From assembly GCA_030549495.1 (NCBI GenBank), contig JAUIRK010000885.1:372001-436000 (forward strand): DNA of 64,000 nt. Direction: 5' to 3'. The stretch comes from Nectonema munidae. Taxonomy: Eukaryota > Nematomorpha > Nectonematoida > Nectonematidae. The position numbers and the translations under genes were made by a program. Each line of letters starts with the position of its first letter. Position 1 is the stretch's first letter. The notes below the pieces were generated by a model that was not told where the DNA came from, did not search any database, and worked only from the letters and a program-made list of their open reading frames with translations. Positions 45,201 through 57,200 of this stretch are shown here, piece after piece.

Positions 45201-48200
45201 AAAAGAACTAATGAGTCCCTGAAAAAATTTAGAGAAAGAGCAAACACCTAAAACAATAAGTTTAAAAGAAATGTTGAAAAATGGTCTACACCCCGTAAAA
45301 TCAGTACACCTGAAAATTAACTTACAAATTCTAATGTGCAATAAAAGTTTATACTGAGAGAAATTGAGTAGGCAAAGTGTGATATTTTCATTAAAATAAG
45401 AATCACTAATTCGGAAAGGCCGAATCCCAGGCATTCCGAATTAGTGATAGTTGTCGGAAGGCAAGGGAAGCGCTGGCTTCTTCAACAACTATTTTTAATG
45501 ACTTTTTCAGCATCTTGTGAACATTTCTTGTAATTTATTCCTTTTTTTTCTTTAATATTTTTTTTGAAAATTCTTTGTCTTCTTATCCAATAAACATTTT
45601 TCTTGATCTCAAGAAAGGCCAAATCTTCTTTATTTCTAGAAAGTTGCTAGATTGTGATTGTGCAATGTCGAATAGTCGATTCAATTCTTCGCTGAATTCT
45701 TTTACATGTTTTTAATAGATGTTATGAATTTTCTTTGTAATATAAAGTTTGTGCGATGAAGTCACGCTTACAAAATTCAAAATATTCATAACTTCTTTTC
45801 CCACATGTCTACAAGATTCACTGATTGATTTAAAAAAATTTTGATATAGTAAAAAAGCTTTTCTAAGAAACATTTTTTGTTGGAAGTTGACTACAATTTT
45901 GAAAATCTGTTTCACTGGCAACGCCAAAGAGAAAAATGGCTTTACTGCTTCTTGTTGGCGCCATTTTGATGTTAGGTCACTTGATAAGTACTAAATAAAA
46001 ATAATCTTCTCTTGTGATAGCAATCTTGAAATGAATAGTGATAATTTTTAAGATCTCTTTATGGGCAAATAAAATTCTAGAAGTAAAAGATAAAATTTAT
46101 TGATCAAAATACGAAAATAATCTCCTCCTTGAGGGGTGACACCTCATTGTTTTATTAGTCTCAAATTTATATTTTTTATAGGAGATTCAATTGCGCATGT
46201 GTGCATTTATGAATTCAAAACTTTATTTTTACACACATTTACTAATCCAAAAACTCGTAATACAAACATTAACCCTAAAATCACTAAATACACCTCGAAC
46301 TACTTGAAAGGTAGGCTCGCTTAGACACAATTTAAAAACCAAACCCTCAAACAAAAAACATACACACTCATTTCACCAATCCTCTTCAACATATAATTTC
46401 AGATATCATCTTTAATCACATTCGCGATGACATAACTTTTATATAATTTTGGACTTTCCTATATTTTGCTTTCATTTTACTTAAATTTTAGTTTTGTAAA
46501 ATATGGATTTTAATGCTTCTCACCTTTGATGGATAACCGACAAACATCGCTTTCATAAAATTTCTAGCATTTTCTATTTTTTTAAAATTCAATAACGTGA
46601 TTTATAAGATTTATTTAGGATTTTTGCAATGATGCATAAGAAATGCTGCATCACAAAAGTAGAGAATTTTATTAAACAGTGCAAAAATTCATCTTTGAAA
46701 CAAACACAAATCAATGATTTTTTTAAAGAAATAAAGAATATTTTTTGCATTATGGGTGATACAATGGTGATGAGCAGTATGGGTGAGACAATGGCGATGA
46801 AAGATGTAAACTATTTATTTATAGTTGTAAGAATATGAAGGCGTTAATTTCTCCTAAATCATTATTAGTAATAGTCACATTGATATTTGTAATGTACCAT
46901 TTGATTTATACAAGAATGAAAGCGATGATAACCAGGAAGAACAAAATTTGACCTAAAAACTTATAAAAATGGACTTGTAGTTTTTTAGCAAAGTGACAAG
47001 TAAGAAATTGACTAAAAAGATAATTTTAGCACTCACATATTTTTTATTCGGAATTATAATAAAAAGAAGGATACTTTCCTTTAAATTTCTGACTTTTTGC
47101 AGCAGTCAACCTTTGGAAAAATTACATATATACCAAAAAACATTTTTTAAAAGAAAGACAAACGGAAATAAGACATTAAATAATACAACTGAATTTATTG
47201 ACCTAATTGAAAAAATAGACTTTATGGCCCAAAAAATTCAGAATTTATCAAAAATGCATTTAAGCATGATTTTGATGGGTTCAGATGCATGCAAAAAAAA
47301 TCGATTTTCATCCACAAAAAAATCTCTATGAATTTTGACAAAGTACACATATTTAGCTTCTGTTTTTTAGTATTTACCTACACTGCCCTACTATGTTTGT
47401 TTAAAAATGGTACAGTATTGAAGATTTGGCGGCTTTCAAAATATATGATTACCTTCTTCCGTTTCATAGCTGTACAGTGATGAAGTTGGGCCTGTAGGAT
47501 TGATGATATACACGCGAAATATGTAATTTTCACAAGGAAGAAGATTCAGAATAACCTAAACATGTCTTGATGAGTTCAATATAAAATGGAAAACAAAGAA
47601 GTAGCATTACATTTTTCTTTTGGGAAACAGTAATATTGTAAACTTCATACAACGCAAGCTTACTATCTACACCATAATAAATTCCATAGATCCAATCTTC
47701 GTTGTGTGCATAGCTTTTATTTTTAGGGATATCCCAAGAAAATTTGTATTTATTAATTTCACCTAAAAATGAATAAAAAATTTTATTTATCAAAAATTTC
47801 ATATTCAAGATAGAAAGCCAATGAAAAAAAAATAATATTTTTTTTAAAAGGTTTGAAAAGGAGAAAGTTTTTCTAAGATTTATTTATTCTAAGCATTATA
47901 ATCTTTATGATGTTCAAGATGTTCCACTTTAATTTTTGAATATGTAGTTTGCCTGAAAAGAGACAAAAATGGGAGCCTGCAAAAAGCCAGCAGTACCTTA
48001 TGGTGGATTTATGCTGGTTGGCTGAAATTACACTGGTTTATCGCTGCTGTTGCGAAAGTATAACAAAATTCTACACTTTTCCCTAAGAGTACCTACTTTT
48101 ATGGAAATACTTTCTCAGTTTAAACAAAGCTTTGTTTTGAAGTGATAGATTATACTCATATAGAGATAGTATAATCTAGGGCAGTGATTCCCAACCGGTG

Positions 48201-51200
48201 TGCCGCGGCACTAAAGGATGCCGTAAGATTTTTTAAGGGTGCCGCCAAAATTCAGGGTAAAAATTGTATTAATTTCATTCTCTCTGCCTTTATTGTCTAA
48301 TTAACAATTTAACTTTTAGCTTAGATACTTTTTTTTATTAAATTTATATAATTTTTTTTAAACTTTTACTCAAGCTTTATTTTTCATTATCAGCAAAATT
48401 TATGCCTCTACTTTTTCTTTTTTTAGAATAATTATTATTTTAAAACGTCTAAAAATAGGATGGATAAATCAAGTTTCAAACTAAGTACACACGCATGATT
48501 CACAGTCATGTAAAAACTATGAATACTCATTTTTCTATATTTTAAACAATGAAACATTCTACGTTATTTGAATGTTTATTTAGTAGTTGCAACTTTAAAT
48601 TTGATAGAGGTCATCAAGTTCTAAGCTATCCTGTTACGCTACCTTATAAAAAAATTTCTACCTGAATCAACGACTTTTGGATTTGATTTGTTCCCCAGTT
48701 TGCAATATTATATACTGTTTTCTACTATCCTAATTTTTCGCAATTCTTTTCTAACTAGTCTTTCCAAATGATCATTATTGATATATTTGTTTCACTACTT
48801 TTCAAATTCAATTCATAAATTTCATCGGTGCTCTGGCTCTATTATTTTCCACATCGTACGATAGCTTCAAGACATGCGAGAATATTAAAATCTAAAGTAG
48901 TATTACCAGTTTTTTCAATTTTTAGATTGATAGGCGGAGGAATGGGTTTGCCTAGAGTTTTTACAAGAGCAACCTCAGGTTTGCCAAACGAATGCCCATA
49001 ATAGGGAATGACGAGTATTTCGTATTGTGTGCAAGGTAACAACGACTCCAAAACGATGGTAGAAGAGGCAGTCGTTGCAATGTTTCTTTTTTCCAGTGGA
49101 ATCAACAAATCTTCATTTTGTGGAATGTAGTGTATTTTGTATCCTAGTGTTTCGAGTGAAAAAGGTAGGCTTTATAGAAACATATATTGAAATAAAAAGT
49201 ACCTTCTATTCTGTATCCACCTACCATAGGCTGCCAGCTTAGTTTTAAAGAACTTTCTGTTATTTCAGTAACAATAAGTCCCTTAACAGAGTCATCAATT
49301 GCATTTTTATCCAAAAATATTTTAACAGGATTAGAGAAAGAACTTTCACATAAACCAATCATTGCTTTCATCTGAATAAAATAATAAATCAAATGTTTTA
49401 AACTAACAAAATATCAAAATTGTTTAGCAATTTTAGCGCATGGCGATAATTAGTTCGAAAAAAAGTAAGAGAATTTTTTTAGATTTGACGTAAAAACAGG
49501 AAAAAGTTCTAATATAAGTTATGTATGCATTGAATTATAAAGATTGGAAAAATATTTTTGCTAACGTCATAAAAATATTTGAGCTGTAAATAAATTACAG
49601 GTGCATACATTTTGAACACATTATTTATTAATTTGATCATTGGAAAAGTAAAAATTGTAATTTTTTCCTAAATATTTGTCAAAAACTTTCATAGAAAATT
49701 CGCAGTCCGTATGAATTATGTGATTTCATCTTGACAAAAAATGCTTTTAAAGTTAGTTACATAAGTTATGTAATAGAGATTTCTATTATGAAATTTAAAT
49801 TTTAATACATCTATATTCTAAGAAGTACGTTACTCTTGTTAACATATAGAAAGGAATCTTTATATTATATGTTTCTTCATTTAGATAAGAAAAAGGATTT
49901 TTTGATTTTAAAAGTCATATGGCTGTGCAAAGAAGTTAAGAAGCGATGTCTTAGATCGAAGATAGCAACAAAATACACTATTTTTAAATGAATGGCATAC
50001 TGTGATTGATTAGCTTTTTATTTACCGTAATAAGCTTTTGGGCATTGAAATAAGAAGAACCATTTACTTTCCTGGAAACAAAGGTTATTTTGAATACATC
50101 AATATTTAACATTTATTTTTGTTGAAATTTATGCTTACCGTTTTCTTTTGGTCGTTAAAGATTAAGGGGTTGTTGAATGCGTTATTTGCCATCATTCAGA
50201 TTTGTTTTATTTATGTATAACTCAATCCTGTTTAACTAAATCGAATACTGTACTTGTGATCGCATACTATAGAAATAATATTACATAAAAATCTTTCTAC
50301 ACATCTCTTATCCCTAACGCATATTTTAAAAAATTAGTAAAGCTTTTTTAAGCCTTTCGTGACCAGTGCATAGTTTCCAACTCTACCCCTTTTCGACCTT
50401 TTTTAGTCTACCGCTTTTGAGATGGTTTCTACCGCTTTTTGAAAATTTTTACAGCTTTTGAACGCTAAAATTTTTATTGGCACACGTTCAGCATATTCAT
50501 CCTGTGTTTAATATTTGTTTTTTTTTACTTTTTTTCATCGATTTATGTTTTACATGAATATTTAGAATATTTAAATTATGTAAACCAATTTTTACTTCTT
50601 GAAGAATGAGTGATAATAAAAATAAAACAAAAAGTTGCTACGACAACTGTTTAAAGAAGAATGGATTCAAAAATTTGAATTTATTATTACTAAATCCAAA
50701 TTAGGTTCTTCCCATGCATTTTGTCGTTCTTGCAAAAAAAAGCATAACAATTTTTAGAGTCTATGGGGGTCGTTTTCGAAAAAGTCTACCGCTTTCGTCT
50801 TCTCTGAGGTTGGCAACTATGCCAGTGTATCATATCAGGCATGTCAAACTTGGAGTCCCATGAGGGCCAAATGAGTGAGTTTGTGTTCTCATGAGGGCCG
50901 CACTCCTACAATTATATTTAAAGTTGTTCAATAAAAATTATTGCAGAATATTTTACTTTTAACTTAGAAACAAGTAATGGTTTGATTATATTCAAAAATG
51001 CAAGTACAAAGTCATGTATAGTTAAACAAAATAATTTAATTAAAAAATTAGCAAGGATATAAATCTGTTCTTTATTTTAATATAAAAAAAGTTTATAAGG
51101 CAACATACATGGCCCACATGTGTTTGAATGAACTACAAATGAAATGCACATAAATTACAATAGTTCAAAATAAACATTTATTATTGACACCTCTTGTTAT

Positions 51201-54200
51201 TGACAATCTTTGCTATGTCTGGCTGAAATTTCTGTGCAGTGCGAACTTTTATAAGAGATGATAAGTGAAAATCAGTCGACCTAGTTCTCTGAGAAGTCTA
51301 AATCTACACTTATACATAAAATTATAATTAATAATACTGTAATCTGTGTGGGCCGCAAATCTGCTTGTAATGGGCCGCATGTTTGACATGGCTGTCATAT
51401 ATGATACCTAAACAATTTTACCTTCGTCTGCTTTTTCAAATAGTTTTGTATATGAAATAATTTACATATACAATTATTATTGTATAAGATATAAGATACT
51501 TCTGCTTTTTAATAAATATCGTCTGATTTTTCTCGTCGCGAAAGGGTTAATCCAATAGATCCGAATTTAAAACTACCAAAAAAGATTGACGCGTTATATT
51601 TTGGAATATATTTGTGTAGCATGTAACATTTAAAAACATGGTGTTCAGCCTTTTATTTTAATCTTGCATACAAATTTTTCATTGAAAGGTTATTGAAGCT
51701 GTAGTACTTAATTTACTGAAAAGAACGGAATAAAACTTTTGTGAGTTAGCATAAAAATAAAAGAATTTATACAGATTAGAATATTACTGTTAGTTCTAAA
51801 GTTTGAAAAATGAAGTTAATGTAATGTAATCTGTATCAAAAAAGAAACTGTTATGATTACTTTTGATAGAATATACATCCTTCACGCTAGATATTTTAAA
51901 ATATATTAAAGCGTATATACGTAATCTCTCATTTTAATCAATTACGTCTAACACGTTTTGTTTTTATTTGTGGCTATTTATTATAACTCGTTAATCCGCA
52001 CTTCATCATCCATACAACACGTTTTTTAAAATAATTTTTCTTTCTCTTTTCACCCTTGAATACAAAGAAGGATAAAGAGATAATTTTTTTAATAAAAATA
52101 AGCATTGGGCATTTTTAGTAAAATTTTGGCAATATTATTAATATTATACTTTATAGTATAATACTAACTCCATAAAATTCACCTTCCTATGTTCTGTTAG
52201 TATTAACAAGGGTTGACTATAATGATTCAAAAAGATTTTTATAAATTATACAAGAACATTTTAAAATTTTTCACTTATAACACAAAAATTTTATTAGCTC
52301 TTCAAGTGAGTTTTTAAGGTAAAAATATTATTAATTTTGAAAAAAAATTAAAATAAAATTACTTGAACAGAATATGTAAAACCGGGTTGTAATCCAAAAA
52401 TTTTGGTTGAGTTTGTGTAGGAAATCTTTTCACTTCTTATGATGTCGTTTTTGGAGTTGCAAATTTGTAACGTCAAGTCACCTATTGGTCCAAAGGTGGA
52501 GGTAGGTGTTAGCCAAGAAATGAACAATGTGGATTCATCCTTTGATTGAGTCACAATGATGTCACGAGGGGGATTAGGACCTATATCACAGAATAAATAC
52601 AAATAAAGGTATAACTAAACTCCCTAAAAGGCTAGAAATATTTAACGTTTTTTTACCTGCAACCGAAGGGAAAAGTTTAAACGTAGAAAGATGCTGTACT
52701 CTCGAATTGAATATTCTTTGGTTTTGAAATTATCAATAAGTTATTCCAGAAATGAAAATAAGTTATTTAAAATTAAGTAGCCTTTTACGATCAAACAATT
52801 AAAAGGAGGCAAAAAATTTTGTAATTGATGCAGTGTTTCAAATGAAATACTTCATCATGTAATCCAGGGGTTCCCCCTTGTGGCCGATTTAACAGCTCTT
52901 GGGTGGGGGCGGGGGGGGGGGGGGGATTTGAGACCACAAACTAGCAGACTCTAACAGAAGAGATCAGAAAAGATAAAATCATGAGGGTGATTAAATTTTA
53001 CTAAATGATCAAAGATATCCCTTGGAATTAAAATATTGAAAACCACTGATATAACTAGCTCAATAGTAGATTAAAATTTAGGTTTAAGAGTTATATATAT
53101 AAAGTAGCAATAACAAAGAATCTGTGCATACTTTTTTATTATATCATGTAATCTCACTATTTTGCCAACCAAAAAACTCAATCGTTAAATGTTAGGAGTA
53201 GAAAACAAAGAACAGAGTTTGCGAAATAAGGATTTAATAATTATTTCACTCTCTGTCCCTTGTTTTCTACTCCTTAGCATTTAACGGTTGTGTTTATCTG
53301 AAGACTAGAGTGGTTGACATTAATATTCTTAGAAATTATTTAGAATAAAAGTTTTACTTTTTATTTCCTCATTTACATCTCTCAACTTTTATTCACGCCT
53401 TCTCAGCAACATTTTCTTTATATTTTTTATAGATACATGTGGATTGTGGAATTCTATTCTGTTTAGACTGTAATAACTGCGAACACAAAAATGATCAAGC
53501 AGTAAAGCTAATTTATAAAAGAATTTTTGAAGAAAAAATTAGAGATAAAAATAAGGGAATGCCAAAAATAACAAGAAAGAAGGCAAATAGGTGGAGAGAA
53601 ATAGAGAAAATTGGAAAGAAAGATTGAGTAAATGGGGTACGGTATTTCGTAGTTGTAGTTATTGGTTAGACCAGTGCAACTTAATGGCCCGCAGACGTTT
53701 TATTAGGGGTCCGCAAATTTTTTTTGCATCATATATAATATTTTTAAAAATATCGCTATTATATACCTTCATATAAAGATTGATATAATGAAATTTAGTT
53801 CTTACATCCATATGCAGTGCGAACCGTTAAAGTAGGACCCATGCGAGAAATACTATTTTTTGAAGAGCCTGACATTACGTAAACTCCAATTTTGTATCTT
53901 GTATTCGGTAAAAGAGCTTTGAAAACGTAGGAATCGGTGGATACGAGGGATTGATTACTCCACTGACCGAATTTGGATCGGATATGCAGGATGGATGGAA
54001 TGTAATGAAAGCTTTTGTGCTTGGGATTATTATACGGCGGAGTTATTGAGATAGTTATTGAAGTATTTGACAGTGATACAAGTTCTGGGACAGCTATAAA
54101 TGCTACAAAAAAATAAATAATGAAAAATTGTATTTAAAAAATAATAATTAAGTGTATTTTAAAAAGTAATATTGGTTCAAATTCAAGGCAAATGAATATT

Positions 54201-57200
54201 TATACAAAAAAATGTAACTATAGTCAAATCTGTCAATAGCGGCAACTCAAGGGAGACTACAACTGTGGCCGCTATTGACAGGTGGTCGTTATTCAAAGGT
54301 TTCCTCATTTAACATCTTGTTCTCAAAAACATTAAGTGATAGTATACATAAACTAGTCAATTGCATTTAAAGTGTAGAGCGAAAAAATTAAAAAAAATTA
54401 ATTAAGATAGAAGAAACAATGCCTTTAAAAAATTAAACTACAAAATGACAAATAAAAGATGATCATAATAGAAAATTAAAACATATAGAATCAAAAGAGC
54501 TTTTAGGTATTCTTCGTTACAAAAGTGATGAAGATTATGAAAAAAGCTTACATTATACTTTTTTAAAATAATCAAAGATCTTTGTCTGTTTGGCATTTCG
54601 TTTTTGGCTTACGAAGGCGCAAACCTCGAAAGTTTTTATCATTCGTGTCTTACTGACATTACACACAGATAAAAGTGTCTCTTTTTGCTCCAATTTTTTT
54701 CATTTAAAACTCACTACTAATGCATATTTGTCATTGCTTGGAGTATACACGTTCTGTTGTGTGTGATGGAGCAAAAAGTAACATCCTTATGTGTGTACAT
54801 ATAGTGTGAAGTACAGTACATGTGTATCCGGTAAATTCACCGAATGTCAATTCACCGACAATCAATTCACTGATTTAAATGAGAAAAAACACACAATAAA
54901 TTAAAAATGTGTAGTTTTATTAAAAATAAAATAGCTTTGAAAGTTTAAAAGGAAATAAACATATGGGCAATTATTGCTTTCAAATACATTTTATGAGACA
55001 GGTTTGACTGTATGTACTAATCTTGAAAAACTACAAATAACTAATCAAACCTTTTTATGAGATGCACAAACTAGAGTACTGCAAAGAGAGAAATTTCTTA
55101 CCAGCGAAAAAAAATGACAAGCTAACCGCTAAAAACCCGTGTTCAATTTTTACCTCAAAGTTTATGAAACATAAGATTTTGCAATTATTAGTTTCAATTT
55201 TTTGTTAATAATAAAATAAGAATGGGGCAATTGCAAAATTTAAATGATCTATTATTGCCTCAGTAATTGAAGTTTAATTAAATTGAACATTTTGACACTT
55301 TCATTTACTATTTGAGCATCTTGACAAAAATTCCTTTAACCCTATGAAGAACAGGTGAAATCAGTTCTCCTATGTAATGAAAATCGTGTGTTTTAAGAAT
55401 ATAAAAATGGGTTGAAAAGGAAAGTAAAGGATTAGCTTTCAAAATTCTTGTCCTCAAAGAGTTAATAGCTGCATCGGTAGCAGTGATGTAAAAATCTTTT
55501 TAACAAATAGCGTATTTACGACTAAATACACGAGTATACCACGAGTAACAAGTCTACTAGTCTAGACCCACATATTACACTTTATATCAACAGGACATTT
55601 TATCATCACCGAAGGATTTCGACTTGAAAAATTACTACTGGGAATATTCTCCGTTTGAAAATTGACACTGGGAAATTTTTAATCATGGGAAAATTGCGAT
55701 TATGAATCACCTTCCATATTTTTAAGTGTATGCGAATTAAATAGGATTAAAAAAAATGAAATTCAAACGAAATGTTTTCAGGATAGGGCTTGTTTTCAAA
55801 TATAATTATTACATTTTGTTTTCAATTCACTTTACCCAATTTTATAAAAAATGGACTATTTTATTAAGTATTAAATGTTTATATTTAATATATTAAATTA
55901 AAATGTATATTAAATATAAAATTTAGTAAACTAAATAGGAATTTTTTTTAAATTTCAATAAGCGAATCCAAAATTCTTTTTAATGTTATTTAATTCAGAT
56001 CCCTTAAAATATGAATTGACTTAAATCAATGGCAATTTTCCAGAGAGAATATTCTAAATTGAAATTTTCGCACTAGCAGTTTTCTTAGCACCATAGTCTT
56101 TCTCTGCTAAAAAAATTCCCCATTTTCAAAACTTAGATTAAAGGGAATATTGTAGAAATACTTGTGAAAACTGAGTTACTATATTTTCACATGAAAAAGA
56201 AGAGAATCAATAATTTTACAGCAATCAAATTAACGGTTTGTGTAGCATTGTTCACATGTGGGAACATTATTTCAAATTAAATTGCAAAATGTTATTCAAA
56301 GATTTTCCGTCATCATTTTATGTGTTTATTATAGAAAATAACGTGAAAAATTTATTTGCTAAATAAAAAATATTTTAAACTAAACTTTATTGTTTTGTTT
56401 AGTATCTTTTTTTTTAAACATAAACTTTTTTAAATTTTCCTACAAATTTTGTAATTGTTATTTAAAAACTACTCTTTATAATGTTTATTCTTTTTTTTAA
56501 ATATTATTTTCATGTTTTCATTTTTATTTCAAATCTGGATAATCGTGTAAAATTTTTTTAATTTTAGTCTTAAATTAAAAATTTATAACTATAATGTTCC
56601 AATGTGTTTTAAAATGGTTCGTGGCACTTTTTAAATGTCAGAATAACAAATGTTATGTATTAAATTTTTTTTGAAGACTAACCACCTGCTTTCTTTTTCA
56701 ATGAATTTTTATATACCACTTTAAGTTAAAAATTGTCGTTTTAAATATAAAATTTACTTTTTAAGTATAAAATAGTCTTTTTTGAGTTCAAAATGGTCTT
56801 TTTAAATTCAAAATAGTCTTTTTTGATTTCAAAATGGTCTTTTTAAAATTCAAAATGGTCTTTTTTAAATACAAAATAGTCTTTTTTGATTTCAAAATGG
56901 TCTTTTTAAAATTCAAAATTGTCTTTTTTAAATTCAAAATAGTCTTTTTTAAATTAAAAATTTATATTTTTACTTTTACCCATTTTTCTGAATTTTTGAC
57001 AAAATTTACAAATTTTTAATTTTGAAAGAGAATTTTATTCGAGAAATTTTTTTAAAAACATTTAAACTATGCCTATCTTAAAGAGCATCTGTTTAGCTAC
57101 TTTTTCATGTGTTACCTATTTGAAAAATTTAAAAAAAATTTTATTAGCCTTAGAACAATGACGATTTTCCCATTTTCATGATATTTTAGCGTGTAAAATA

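Noticed and set aside
45117-45434. A 105-codon minus-strand frame
   Set aside because: It coincides with the MITE at 45066-45448 and has no conserved motif.
46993-47331. A 112-codon plus-strand frame in a SORL1 intron
   Set aside because: Low-complexity Lys/Ile/Leu composition typical of AT-rich sequence, no motif and no splice signals of note.
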